From Escarpia spicata (taxonomy: Eukaryota > Annelida > Polychaeta > Sabellida > Siboglinidae), in the NCBI GenBank assembly GCA_963995525.1, contig OZ023207.1:33738681-33802680 (forward strand): a stretch of DNA of 64,000 nt. The letters are read 5' to 3'. The notes beneath the pieces were generated by a model. The model searched no databases and was not told where the DNA came from. It saw only the letters and a program-made list of their open reading frames with translations. Each line of letters begins with the position of its first letter. The first letter of the stretch is position 1. Position numbers and translations under genes: made by a program. This document shows, piece by piece, positions 11,906 through 26,900 of this stretch.

Positions 11906-12670
11906 ACCGCACACATTGTCTCCTACAACTGTTATCCAAGTTCACGCATAATTTTATAGTTGTACCATGTGACTCGACACAGGTATATTTTATATGTACT
12001 TGTGTCATCAAAAACTATTCCGATATAAAATAAATTGTTTTCTTACGTCACGACTATAAATATGAAACTCACTTTGATGTTTCGACCACCATTGGTGGTA
12101 TTCTTCAGGAACATCGAAATGAGTTCCAAATCTAGTTGTTTTAAGAAAAAAATTGTATTTAATTATTTGTTCAACTTGATGAAGATTTTCCTACACAGTG
12201 TGTGGATGTCAGCTGAATCAAACTAGGAATTGAGTTCAACAGTCACGTCTGTACTACCAGCGAGAGCAGTGCAGACAACAGCCCCAACCGCACCACAATT
12301 CAAAGACAAAGCCAGCAACCTCAGGGAATCCCAACATTCTCACGAGTGGCTGAGCAGTATTGCGTATTCAAATAATTACTTCTACTTCCCAAACATTACA
12401 CATAACATGGGCAAACTTATTGTATACAATATAACTTATTATATACAATATAAGAATAATAATTACATGTCTCTAAAGGAATGTTGGAGTCTTGTAGAAA
12501 CCAAGTGTTAAACCGCATGTTATTAATTATCTGTAGTCTAGTAGATGGCTTTGTCTTTGGGTGTACTTGGCAGAAAGATGATTTAAATTCAGTAGTCAGG
12601 CTAGTTTAGATATAGAGAATTGTAGAGGGAAAATAAGAGAGTTGGTAGCCAGGAGCGAGAGCCTGAAGGG
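11906..12670. other. No gene recognised
   Basis: AT-rich sequence. A plus frame at 12230-12511 has no stop for 93 codons but no recognisable domain. Confidence 0.4.
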
Positions 12671-12696
12671 TGTGTGTGTGTTGAAGGGTGTGTGTG

Positions 12697-12752
<56 letters not shown>

Positions 12753-12757
12753 TGTGC
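12671..12757. repeat. (GT)n and (TGCG)n microsatellite
   Basis: A gt tract leading into about 15 tgcg units. Confidence 0.95.
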
Positions 12758-13128
12758 GTGGTCACACCGTGTCGTAACTGGTCGGCTGTCTATGTGGATG
12801 TGATTTCACGGTGGGTTGTTTGCAAGTCATTTTATATATAGGGTAAGAGATAGAGAGTATAATAAATATTGATTCTAGTTTACTTGATCTTGTTGTGACT
12901 TATTTCATTGGTACCTCCCCCTTTATCTAGCAGGGACTGCTATGATATTCTCATTAACGTCCATTGGCACCCCAGGATAGCAGCCGCAGTCTGATGACAA
13001 CTGAACATAGAGTCATTTAAACATCACAGAAGAAAGGGAAACTGACTGTGAACTAAGTACAAATATTGTTCATTTGAACCATCCAGTCTGACAAAACTCT
13101 TCACTCATAGAAGATGAAATATACTTAC

Positions 13129-13230
13129 AAGAGCTAGGGCGAACCCAGCGACTATAGTAGAGACAGCGAAGACAATGTACGACACCCACACAGGGAAACC
13201 ATACTGTGTCGTGATCGCATTGTGGATATC
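13129..13230 (-). CDS. TMX1: TMX1 exon 6 (transmembrane helix)
   Basis: Acceptor 'tgttttgtag', donor gtaagtatat; 34 codons in phase 0. It encodes 'DIHNAITTQYGFPVWVSY', then about 17 hydrophobic residues ending 'AGFALAL'. A low-confidence terminal exon could be 13000-12923 (acceptor 'ctatgttcag', 25 codons beginning 'LSSDCGCYPG', then TAA). Its intron would be only 128 nt and no poly(A) signal is visible. Confidence 0.9.
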
Positions 13231-16200
13231 CTACAAAACACAGACGCAGTATTCGTACTCAATAATCATGTGTAATCATTACATTATTTTACGAAATTAT
13301 ACTCATACTTCACTGGTCAAAAAGGAAATGTAATTGTAATTGTATTCAATTACATTGCCAAAGTACTCATAATCACGATTACACTCACATTTACAATTTA
13401 ATCTTGGGTATATTTATGTTGCCCAGGTCAATTTTATATAACATTTTCAGGTTTGTTTTTACACGATCAAGGTGTTCATATTTGTCCAATATTTTGTAAA
13501 ACCCGGTAGTTGTAGACAATGTACGCACAATGATGAAGCCTTTTGAAAAACACATTCAGTCTGATATCCACAACGTTAGACTTAAGCTACAAACCATAGT
13601 CACTTTGAAGAATAAATTTAAGCTACTCACCCTGACAACAAAAGCCACTTTACCAAACAAACTCAGCATGCTCCGATTACTCACCCTGACAATTACAGCC
13701 ATTTTGAAGAATAAACTTAAACATTCCATCCTGAAACAGTAGAGAAATGTTTGAGTAAACAGCTAACATGAGAAGTTTGTACCAACAATTGATGTCACTT
13801 ATCTAACGACACACACCAAGACAATGTTCAAACTAGCCACATAATAATAATAATAATGTATTTATTTCAGACATTCATCATGTCCATATACAAAAATACA
13901 TCAATAAAAGTATGTAAATAACTATAAAAATACATCGATAAGAACAACCTGCTTAATAATTATATAAATCCCAGACCCACTGATGCCGCAGTTTTGAAGT
14001 ACAATACATGTCGCTAGTTATAAATAATGGGATTCAAAGACATGTCAATCCTATTCATTAGGCTAAAAATAGCCTTTCTGATTACACGTTTACCTGAGCT
14101 GACATTAGCTGTAACAAACATGTGGCTAGCACTACATCTCATGGGCAAATTGTTCAATATCCTGAAAGAGTTGATACATACAACACGAATTGCTGAAAAT
14201 TACCGTTTCTAAAGTTCACCCATAACGCACACATATAGATATTACCAAAATACGCTGTAAATAGCTTCTTTTTGTAGCAGTTGAACAAAATTGTTGACGT
14301 AACATATTACTCTTGGCATACAAAAGTCTCACTTTGGCTTGCATGTCAGACTCATCTGACAAGTTATTAGAAATAACATGTCCAAGATATTTACAAGAGG
14401 TGGCAAAGTTTAAATTCTTTCCTCCTAATGTCATTTCTTTGGACAGATTTTACATTCTAGATTCAAAGTACATGACCAGGGATTTACCCGCATTGTATTG
14501 CACGTCATGCTCACATCCATATGAGTAACACATGTCTAGTAGTGTTTGTAGTCCTTTAGCAGAAAATGCAAACAGAAGTGGATCATCGGCGTATATGAGG
14601 TGATTAACAACCACATTACCAAGACTACAACCGATTTTATTTTTGTGCAATTGTATACTCAGATTATCCATATAAATGTTAAAAAGTAAAGGGGATAACT
14701 TCCCACCTTGCTTAACGCCATTGCCTACCGACAAGAAGTCTGAGTAGGTATTTCCCCTTCGTATGCATCCACATTGATTATTGAATTCATTGCTGAGTAC
14801 TCTTAACATGTATTTCGGTACATTTCATTGTTCTAGTTTCGTTAAAAGTTTATATCAGTTGACACGATTAAACACCTTTGCTGCATCTAAAAACGTAACG
14901 TGCATAGCTGAACCATGTTCATACTTTGAACAGATGAAAGTTCTGGCTTCTTAACCCTATTCAGTAAACAATTGGGAGTAAATATCCGAATCTGTTGCGC
15001 ATATGCCCACACTGAAGCGTCATCTGGATGAAGGTGGAAATATTAGGAGATTTCAACCAAGTTTCTTCTAAGGTAAACAGTGTCTAGTAACCAGTGTCAT
15101 ATAGAATTATGGAAATCATGGAAAATCCTGATCCATTTTCCCCATAAAAATTGTATTATATAATATGAACCCAGAAAATGGAATTCCATTGACTGTGTCC
15201 AATGTTATCGTGCAGTGTATTTTCTATGAACATGTATACTGAATACAGCATGTATGAACATGTATACTGTATACAGCCTTTATGAACATGTATACTGTAT
15301 ACAGCCTGTATGAACATGTATACTGTATACAGCCTGTATGAACATGTATACTGTATACAGCCTGTATGAACATGTATACTGTATACAGCCTGTATGAACA
15401 TGTATACTGTATACAGCCTGTATGAACATGTATACTGTATACAGCCTGTATGAACATGTATACTGTATACAGCCTGTATGAACATGTATACTGTATACAG
15501 CCTGTATGAACATGTATACTGTATACAGCCTGTATGAACATGTATACTGTATGCAAAATGTTGCACTTGTTTGGTGTAGCACAGACACAACAACATTTTA
15601 TCTACCAACTTTCTATTTCTTCTGGGAAATAGATTTAGCCGAGAAGTTATTTTTACATTTTCACTGACAGTGCAAAGTTATAATGCAATAATTAAAGTTA
15701 ATAATGCATATGAGTATGCATGTACTTAGAAACGTTGGTCTTGTTCAGCGCTGAACAGATACTGTTAAACAGCCCAACTACTCTGCCTTTGTTCACATAT
15801 ATATATAGCAATGAAACCATTATTTCTATGAATTATGGAAACCAACTTTTTTTCTCCAAAATTAATAGAAATGACAGTTATGACATTTATATTACAACAT
15901 CCATACTGCACTGTATTATGTAACCAATACTGCACTGTATTATGTAACCAATACTGCTCTGTATTATGTAACCAATACTGCACTGTATTATGTAACCAAT
16001 ACTGCACTGTATTATGTAACCAATACTGCACTGTATTATGTAACCAATACTTCACTGTATTATGTAACCAATACTGCGCTGTATTATGTAACCAATACTG
16101 AACTGTATTATGTAACCAATACTGCGCTGTATTATGTAACCAATACTGCGCTGTATTATGCAACCAATACTGCGCTGTGTTATGTAACCAATACTGCGCT

Positions 16201-19200
16201 GTGTTATGTAACCAATACTGTGCTGTATTATGTAACCAATACTGTGCTGTATTATGTAACCAATACTGCACTGTATTATGTAACCAATACTGCTCTGTAT
16301 TATGTAACCAATACTGCACTGTATTATGTAACCAATACTGCACTGTATTATGTAACCAATACTGCACTGTATTATGTAACCAATACTTCACTGTATTATG
16401 TAACCAATACTGCGCTGTATTATGTAACCAATACTGAACTGTATTATGTAACCAATACTGCGCTGTATTATGTAACCAATACTGCGCTGTATTATGCAAC
16501 CAATACTGCACTGTGTTATGTAACCAATACTGCGCTGTGTTATGTAACCAATACTGCGCTGTATAATGTAACCAATACTGCGCTGTATTATGTAACCAAT
16601 ACTGCACTGTATTATGTAACCAATACTGCTCTGTATTATGTAACCAATACTGCACTGTATTATGTAACCAATACTGCACTGTATTATGTAACCAATACTG
16701 CACTGTATTATGTAACCAATACTTCACTGTATTATGTAACCAATACTGCGCTGTATTATGTAACCAATACTGAACTGTATTATGTAACCAATACTGCGCT
16801 GTATTATGTAACCAATACTGCGCTGTATTATGTAACCAATACTGCGCTGTATTATGTAACCAATACTGCGCTGTATTATGCAACCAATACTGCACTGTGT
16901 TATGTAACCAATACTGCGCTGTGTTATGTAACCAATACTGCGCTGTGTTATGTAACCAATACTGCGCTGTATTATGTAACCAATACTGCGCTGTATTATG
17001 TAACCAATACTGCGCTGTATTATGTAACCAATACGGCACTGTATTATGTAGCCAATACTGCATTGTGTTATGTAACCAATACTGCGCTGTATTATGTAAC
17101 CAATACTGCGCTGTATTATGTAACCAATACTGCGCTGTATTATGTAACCAATACGGCGCTGTATTATGTAACCAATACGGCACTGTATTATGTAACCAAT
17201 ACGGCACTGTATTATGTAACCAATACTGCACTGTATAATGTAACCAATACTGCACTGCATTATCTAACCAATACTGCACTGTATTATCTAACCAATACTG
17301 CACTGTATTATCTAACCAATACTGCACTGTATTATCTAACCAATACTGCACTGTATTATCTAACCAATACTGCACTGTATTATCTAACCAATACGACATT
17401 GGAATGCGATCATCACATATTACACTCGGTTAATACCAACTCACACCAGTTGATACCAACTCACGCCAGAGGTGTCAACGTGTACGTTTTATCCGTAAGC
17501 CTTACAGATTTTTGTGAATGGTACGGGCTTACGGGCGTATGGGGCAATCTTTACGGACATTTATGATTTTGACCAAAAAATTTCAATTGAGATCTCCATT
17601 AAATATTTTTTTAAGTCACAGATTTTTATCGAGGGCCACTGAGATTTACCGAATGCATCCCAGTATGCTCTGGCGTACAGAAAATGCTCTCCTGAGCATA
17701 CGCAAAGCACAAGATTTATCCCAGCCTGCCATTCTGAGCATGCGCAGAACACTTTCGGTAGTTTCGGAAGTTGGATTCAAACTGGAATCATAACAAATTA
17801 ACACGCTCTACCTTCGGATGAGATGGCTACGAAAGGGATAGTTGAGCCGCCCGCAAGGAAGCGAAGACAGTATGTGGGCTGTTACCAGGATGACTGGAAA
17901 CAGATTTTTAATGGAATAATTGCACCATTGAAGTTGTGCGATCATGTGAAAAAAATTATCTGTTTCAGAAGGAGTTGTATTTTATTATTACTGTCTATGG
18001 ATGTGTTATGGCGGTGCCTACATACCAACATTGTGTTTATGTTTGCATTGACCATTTGTAAGGATTTTCTGCAGAACTTATGGATTTTTCTCATGATCTT
18101 ACAGATATGAGTTGTCCCAGGTTGACACCTGTGACTCACACACAAACAGACTCAGGAGACGGTTTTCTGGAGTAGACATAAGTGACATTTGTTATGACGT
18201 GAATATTCATGAGCACTTTTCCACATTAATACACGTTTTGTAAAACATCCCCAATTTCACTTTGGAACAATCTCAGAAACCACGCACAACATTATGAACA
18301 ATTGATTAACGTTTGTCCGGCGTCTCTGTTACGAACCTTAAAACGTGTAGTACATGACAACTGTTCATACACACGTACCTGCCACTGTAAATAACCAATC
18401 TTAGTCATTTATACAGCTCAGTCAACTATAGAAGTATGGAGTGAACAAACTTGTCCAAAGTTTGAAATGGCTGCAAGAAGATTTAAAGCGAGAATCTCTT
18501 GGTTGAGTGGGTGACGCTCCAGCCACTATGCCACCACACTCCAGGTGTACTTACGGGAGGGAGTCTGGAGCCCAGTACCACGGCAGAGGCTGCAGCTGGG
18601 TGTACTTGTTTTCATTTAGGAAAGTGAAAAGTTCGGTGTCTTCCCTCGAACCGGCATATACTCTAAACGTGCCATCTTTGGTACTGTAAAGACATTTCAT
18701 ATCCATGCAATTTGTACCCTTTGTGGACATTGAAAACTCCTAATTATATGGCAGAAATAATAGCAATAAAATTTCAGTTATATAGCACTCGATCAATGAA
18801 GATTGCTCTCAGGCTTTACACACATGTAGTCTACTTAGAGTTATATCAAGCTAAAAGTAATCATTTTAAAATGTCCTACAAGAATATGAAGAAAAATAAA
18901 TAAACTAGTCCTTACAAAATATGATGTATAAACACAGTTCTAGTTCTTGTTTGTTTAATTCATAGATGGATTAAGGAAATATATATTTTGCTGAGAAAAT
19001 GTTCACTGGGATAAAATATCAGATATACCTTGGTATTAGTTGAAACGCACTCAGTCAAAAGCCTGTTGGTGTATGCCAACATACATACAGTACTTACATT
19101 CTAATACCTGAGTGGAGGGAGTTTGACTGTTTTCAAATTATGGAGGGGGGCTTTTGACCAAGATTTTACCAGGAGGGTATTTGACTTGGAACAATCTAAA

Positions 19201-20821
19201 TTATATTGAAAGGTTATAATGACTTACTGGAATAGTGTAGGAAGAGATGTCACCATAAACCGTCCTGTCAAACCTGCAGGAGATAGGAAAAACAATATAA
19301 TATCACCAGACTTAAATTACATTATATAAATTCCAAGTTCCAATTCCAAAATAAAACCCATTATAGAGTAGCTTTATCTAATAGATATCATGTCAAACAT
19401 AATTTGAAGATATTTTACACAAACACTTTAGTGCTTAAAGGCTACATTGTCACATGGTGTAATTAAAAAATGGGCCAAGAGGCCCTGAAGTCCTTTGCAC
19501 TAATACGTCTATATGTGACCCCGGCTGACCAAATGAGTGATAAGTCGGAAAAATTGTAACATCGTTTTCTTTCATCCTTGTAAAGGTTGGGTAGGGTGCT
19601 TTATACTGTTTCAAAAATTATGACTGCTACAAAAAATGGCGAAGTTATGGAGCATTGAACATGGTAGGGGTCAAAAAGTGAAAATGAAGAAAACGGCTGT
19701 TGAAGTTTTACATTATATATGCAAATGGATTGTGTTGTGTTGAAATATTACATGCATGACATTCAAATTTGGCACACAGTATGTATGTTATGTTGCACTG
19801 ATACACTAGAAGTACAAATGTGCTGCTACAAAAACTTATCAAGTTATGCCAAATTATTCTTTATGTGTAAAACTAAGAGGACATATTATTTGAGAGCAAA
19901 AGGTAGCACCAGACACTGGGACAGTGTGACTGCTATGTGGCTAAATGGATGCAATGGTGCTTTGAAGTTAGTTCTTCTGCCAACTATCCTTTCACACAAG
20001 CCTATAGGTTTAGTGGCTGCCAGCACACTACTGAGCCTAAACTACCATGCAGGTGTGAAAAACGCCTGATGTATTTGAACTTGAGCCACTAATTAACTAT
20101 CCACCAAGCAGTAGCACAGCAGTTTTATAATAATAATAATCCACAAGTTAAGTGGCAGTGATCTTCCTTTTATCGTTTTCTATAAAAAGAACATGTTTGC
20201 CTATCAATGGCATGTATTTCCTATTGTTGCCATTTCTGTATTACAGTCATTTGCAAAAGTTTAAGACCAGGCACGATTTTTAAGCATTTTATGGTATGGC
20301 ATCAGATTGCATCAGATAATGTCTGGATTACATCATCCTATTTGGGCCTTGAAGCAATACGCCTAGTCAGTACTTCCAGTCTGCTGCTGTCAGTATCAAT
20401 ACAATAACTTTATTGTCTGTTGGGTTACAGAAAATTTCCTTTAGGCTTGTTCATATAAAATCCTACATATGTATGTATACAAGGTTAAGATAAATACTAA
20501 AAGCGAGGTTATCACGTAATATTCATATCAGATGCACAAAAGGATATAGTGATAGATCATATGCTCATAGATAAGTAAACCACAATAAATAAGTAAATAA
20601 GTAACAGGTAAACAAGTAAACCACAGGAGGAGATTGTCTATCATACAAATAGTACTGTAAACAATCAGGCTAATACATGGGGTCAGAGTAAATACATTGT
20701 AAAATTGTAACATTATAAAATGGTAAGCATACTATCACAGGTTGTAATTATTCAATTAAACACATATATATTGCAATAGATTATTTTGAAGTCATAGTCA
20801 TGCCTAAAATTGGTAAGATTC

Positions 20822-20920
<99 letters not shown>

Positions 20921-23900
20921 AAAATAAAATTAAATATAAAAAAATATAAAAAATAATCATAATAATAATCAAATAAAATTAAAAAAAGAAGAGTAGTAGA
21001 CATCTGGCGCCGGCATTACAAGTTAAAAACAAAAACAAAACTGTGGAGCCACGACATATACACTGCAGGACACTAAGGCACAATATAATGACATAAAAAA
21101 ACCTAAATGCAAACACAATACTGCTACAGAATACATTCACTTACAGTTGAGGATGGACACTGCTGTTGGTATAAAGGATTTTTTGAAGAGATTCTTCCGG
21201 GCAAGGGGCATCTTATATCGTCGGCCTGACGGAAGCTGCTGGAACTGGCCAAAAAGAGGATGGGTGGGGTCGCAAACAATAGTATTAACTTTCCTTCTGA
21301 CAGCGTCATTGTACAAGTCATCCAGCGAGTACTGCCCTGACCCAATAATTTTTCCTGCAACTTTGACAATGCGTGACAGCCTACCTTTGTCTTTCATGTT
21401 CAGATTACCAAACCATACAACACCATTGAAGGTCAGAACACTCTCTATTAAACTCCTATACACCATTTCCAAGATTTCTTGGTTCACATCAAAATATCTC
21501 AATTTCCTTAGAAGGTAGAGGCGCTGGTTTGCCTTTTTTACAATGTGATCAGTGTTATCAGTGAAAGACAGCTTGTTGTCATAAAAAGTGCCAAGATATT
21601 TAAATTTGGACACAACTTCAACAGGTTCATTACTAATTTTGGCAGGGGCAAAAACATCAGAGACTTTCCTGTTGTCGATCAGAAGTTCTTTCGTTTTGCC
21701 AACGTTAAGGTGAAAAAAGCTGTCAGCGCACCATTTCTCCAAAACAGAGATTTGTGAAAAATATTCTGCCAGGGAATCTTCTTTTTTCAGGAGGCCAACT
21801 AAGGCCATGTCATCTGCAAATTTCAGTAGCCAGTTAGAGGAGGTCTGACACCATGTGATCTGTGTATATTGAAAAGTGTCGGCGAGAGGACACAGCCCTG
21901 GGGTGCGCCGGAATTTACAATAATCTCATCCGACATACAACCCTGAATACTAACACGCTGTGGACGGTCTTTCAAAAAATCATTCACCCAAAGAACAATA
22001 TTTGGGCTTACATCAAGATCAATCAAGCGCTTGAAAAGAACGTAAGGTTCGATGGTATTAAACGCACTCGAAAAATCTATGAACACTCTGATGTAGGCTT
22101 TGGAGTCTTCAACATGCTGTGAAATCAGTTTAAACAACAAGAGAGAAGCATCTTCAACACCCCTACGGGCTTTATAAGCAAACTGGAGAGGATCAAGATG
22201 TGCAGACACGTCAGACAGCAAACGACTGAGTACAATCTTCTCCATGCATTTAGCTAAGTTGGAGGTAAGTGCTACTGGACGAAAGTCATTGAACTGGCTG
22301 GCGCTAGGTTTCATTGGTACAGGGATAATCATAGAGGTTTTCCATGCCAGGGGTACAATGAGAGAGTCTAGCAGAGCCTGGAATATGGTAGTGAAAATCC
22401 TCCCCAGCTGAGTCGCACACGTCTTTATGACTTTGTTTTTCACTCCATCAGGGCTTGAAGCTTTGTGTGCGTTCAATCTGGAGAAAGTTTTCACTACCTC
22501 ATCCTCGATTAGGTGTTTTTCAGTTTTGTCTTCATCCCTGAAATGGGCAAAAAATCGTCTTTGACAGAGGTTCTAAGGGCACAAATAGTAACTCTACATG
22601 GAGAAGGATATACGGAAAGAGACATTAGTGCTAAATTATGTTATTCCAAGACAGCCGTGCACAACGCCATCGTCAAATTCAATACTGATGGCACTTTTCG
22701 TGACAGTAAAAGGAATGGTCGTCCACGGAAAACTACACTCAGGGATGACCACGCAATGAGACACATCGTGATGTGCTCACCAATGAGCTCATGCAAGAAA
22801 ATTTGGGCTGCTTTACGCTTAAAAGGTACGGAAATAAGTCTCAGTACTGTTTCGAGACGTCTCAGCAAGGAATTTGGGCTCAAGTCCCACAAGCCGGCCC
22901 GGAAGCCACGCCTGACACCTGTGATGAAAAAAAAGAGACTGGACTTTGCCAGACAACATCGCCACTGGACTCTCGCACAGTGGAAGAAAGTGTTGTTCTC
23001 AGATGAATCGACCATGCAACAGTTTATACCTCGCAAGAGGCACGTTAGGCGGCCAGTAGGTAAGCGATTTGATGAGAAATATACAGCAGCCACAATGAAA
23101 CACCCGCCAAGTCAGGATGATTTGGGCTGCCATGTCATGTTTTGGCCCTTCTGGTCTGTATTTTATTCCACCTAACACCACTACGAATGGACCTAGGTAC
23201 GTGGAGTTGCTGAAGGAGAAGCTGAAACTGCATATGGACATCCACAAATGTACGATTTCCATGCAAGATGGCGCTCCTTGTCGCCGATCCAAGGTAGCCA
23301 CTGATTTCCCCAAGAAGAACAAAATCTCTGTGCTGGAATGGCTGGGAACAGCCCAGATCTAAATCCCATTGAGAACCTGTGGACTATGATGAAGGATAAG
23401 GTGACAGACAAACAACCAACAAGCACTCAAAACTTGAAACAAGCTATCAAGGAAGTCCTTTGGTTACCGAAATCACCCAGGAGTACTGCGAATCTCTGGT
23501 TTCTAGCATGCCATATCGCATCCAGGCGGTCATTGACAGCAAAGGAGGCCACACTAAATACTGAAAAGTAGAGACACTGACACTTTTGGATGACATAAAG
23601 TTTCATATTATGTTGTACTACGTTTATTTAGCGAAATAAACTGATATAATGTTATGTGAAGGCCAAAAAATCACATAGTTTTGTTAAATTTCTTTAAAAA
23701 ACCGTGCCTGGTCTTAAACTTTTGCATATGACTGTAAGTACTAATCAAATGTTTTTTGGTGAATAGTTACAGACCATAAAGGGTTATGATGGAAATAAAA
23801 TGTTGACATGTTTACTGTTCACTTATTGCACCATGTCTTGCATTTAGAGGAATGATTATAATAGAAAATAAAATGTTGTTTTTAAATACATGCTTTGATG

Positions 23901-26900
23901 AGAAACTGGGAATTACTTTTCTGTGACCTAAGAATAACTAATTTCACAAACTTCCTGCTTATATAAAACAACTGCATAAAAATAGATATCCATGCTAGAC
24001 ACTGACTCCGCATGTGACAGATGTTTTGGGAATGGGAATAGCTTCCCAGCTGGCACCCACTAGACCCCTGGACAGTTGGGCTTACATTTTAAGGGGTCAT
24101 CCTGAAACAACCAAATGTCAACCATTAGAAGAGTTGACATAGTTCCGCTATGCACAAGAAATCTGTATTTGATTGAATCATTCTAGTATCATCACCATAT
24201 AGTAGAACATACATTTTCAAGAAAATGTCTACGTCATCATCACTAAGGTTGTTGTAAATTTCACCAGCTCTGCCATGTCAAGTCCCTTATAATTATGACT
24301 AACACTCTGTTCAAAATCATTCAGGTAAATAGCAAATAACAAAGGAGACAAGTTTTCTCCTTGTGATAACTCTACATCACATGAGAAGAAGGCTGACAGA
24401 GCCCCCCAAAATGAAAAAATTGTTACACTATCTAGTGATGTGGTTTTGAGAAGAGCTCTTGAGATTATCACCTAGCAGTAGAATGTGTGTATTGTGCCAG
24501 AAAAGGAACCTGGAAGCCTCTGCCAGTGACCAATTATAGATTAGTCATGTTTCCATTAGGCAACCCAGGTGTGACAGATGTTGTAGGAAAAAGGAATAGC
24601 CAGATAGAGCTGCTCCTGCAGTAGACAATTTAGTTAGCAAATTTGGCATTTTAGGGGACCTTTTACAAAAGAGTTTTTGAAAAAGTAGGCAAAATATGAC
24701 AATTTATCAGTTTTGGGGTCGTTTGGGGGGTCATTAGGTGCCCTTAGAATTATTCAATCAAATACATATTTCTTGTATACAGTGACACTACCACATGAAA
24801 TGTATATGCAAAATTAGAGAAAAAGTTGCTGAACAGTTTTTGAAAAAATAGGCAAAATGTAAATTTTGTACCAGTTTTGCGGTCCTTGGAGGCCCTAGGG
24901 AGCCCTTAGAATGATTCAATCAAATATAGATTTTGCGTGCATAGTGGCAGTGCCGTAAGATATGTCTAAGCAAAATTAGACAAAAAGTTGCTGAACGGTT
25001 TCTGAGATACAGCAGCTAACGGCAGGCGGCGGACATCGGACGGCGGACACAGAGTGATGGCAATAGTCCGTTGGACCTTCGGCCAAAAGGACTAAAAATT
25101 ACAGAGAAGTAATTGACATCACCATTACCAATTATATGTTCTACAATTCTAATTACGAGTAATGGTACTTTCAAAAACTTAACTTAAAAATTATAAAATT
25201 GGGGTTTCAATAGTCAACATACACCATTGACACAATATGTAACTTGACAACATTTCATGGTTGATAGGGCTGCTCTCTTGTCTGCACTGTGTTGACTGAT
25301 TGGAGTTAAGTTCACAGGCTGCACACAAGTGCTGAATCTCACATCAGACTGATTAGAGACGTAACCAGTGAGACACATAGGATTGGGAGTTAAACATGAC
25401 ACAATGGGAACTGAGACTGATATAATCAGCTTACACACAATTACACACAAATGCATGCATATATATATATATATATACATATATATTATAACTCTTGGCA
25501 CGATGGTAAACCCGACACAATTTGAAATTGTATAAGTCACAATTTCCATATATTATCCTTTCCAAAAAAACTTCCTCCAGTTTTTGTCAAACAATAACTG
25601 TGTTCGAAGTCAGCACACACAAACACAAATTTCATTGATCGACATTTATACAGTATTTTAGTACTAAGTATATTTAAATATTTAAATGATGCCTAATGGA
25701 AACCATGTCACTTATATGATCCAAGAGATCTTGGTTCACAAAATGCAATTTTTGGTGTTATTATATTTTATCATTTATATGGACACATGTCTAAGGCTGT
25801 AAGCTCTACTAGGAAACAACTTTTTGGCATTTTCTAGTATTTTTGTTGTGTGATGCCTGGTCCTGAATCTATTGGAGATGTTCACATTTATTTACCTGGA
25901 TTCATTGTGACGTCGACGTCAGCAATACGAAAATTCCTGTCATCATCCTCATGACACCACTCTGCCAGATTCTTCCACGCCGGCGACAACGCTTTACACG
26001 CTGGACACCAGGGGGCGTAGCTGCATAGAACATAATTCCACATTGTTCAGGCATATGTAATAAAATAATAATAAAATTTTATTTATACACCACCAAATCC
26101 AGTGCTTAATGCCCCATTTATGGGTGTTTACAAAATACAGTAAATGTTGACACTTGCTAAATCCCACGTAAATTATATGTAGTAAAATCATGGTTAAAAT
26201 GAAATGATAAAGCAATGTTCATCAACAATGCAGAAAGCTAAATAGACAGGATAAAGGAAGCTACAAATACAAATTAAAGTAAACTCAATATATTCGGTAC
26301 CTACTAAAATCTCATGCTAGGGGACATAAAACCTAATGTTAGAACTGTTTGTATAAGTAACACAAATGTTAGATTCAGTCTAAGTTTCAGAAAAGAAATG
26401 TTCTCAGTAGTTTTCTCACTGGACAGTCCAGAAAACTATATTGCATTTTAGTTGCATTTTTAGGTCCAAACAGCACTCCGGTTTGAATCAAGATATATAT
26501 AAAGATCTGTGGTTATCATTTATTCCATTAACAGGGCTGCGTTCAAGTACACAAAATCAAATCAATTACAATTACTTTTCATTTGTCATTTTAATCACAA
26601 TTACACTTCTACAATTTTCAGATCAACTACAATTACATGACTAAGTTTTCGATTACAATTACAGATGCAGTAATGTGACATACCATAAAGTGCATCAATG
26701 AAATGGCACAATTAAGTAAGGTTGAATGGGAGATCATAAAGCAGAACTAACTGAAAAAGAAAATGGTCTTCTGAGGAAGTACTTTGACTCAGACAGTCTG
26801 TAGACCAGTTTAGCCAGCTTGTGTAGCACCTTGCAGCCTGGCTAAAGAACAAAGGGAATACTGACACTTGGACAGGTGCTAATCCACCCTTTGAACAAAC

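Larger units (their letters stand above)
20244..23734 (+). mobile_element. Tc1-type transposon interrupted by a LINE
   Basis: Terminal inverted repeats of about 38 bp: left from 20244 ('cagtcatttgcaaaagttta', then agaccaggcacgattttt), right ending at 23734 with the reverse complement and few mismatches. Both are flanked by TA (20242-20243 and 23735-23736). A transposase pseudogene lies at 22543-23571. A minus-strand LINE occupies much of the left half, ending at 22541 directly before the transposase ATG. The composite lies in TMX1 intron 2. Confidence 0.92.

Noticed and set aside
10404..12011. Open frames of 535 (minus) and 444 (plus) codons
   Set aside because: They exist only because the 51-bp repeat unit is a multiple of three; both strands are open, and there is no domain, start context or exon structure.
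12530..12960. LTR-like edge (aataaa followed by a possible primer-binding-like tggtacc)
   Set aside because: No second LTR, no gag-pol remains and no clear TG...CA ends.
12923..13000. Possible last exon of TMX1 (25 codons, starts LSSDCGCYPG)
   Set aside because: Splice phase and stop fit, but the tail is much shorter than known TMX1 tails, the intron would be 128 nt, and no poly(A) signal was seen; kept only as a remark.
15765..17566. Open frames of 544 and 448 codons over the 24-bp array
   Set aside because: Repeat by-products open in several frames at once.
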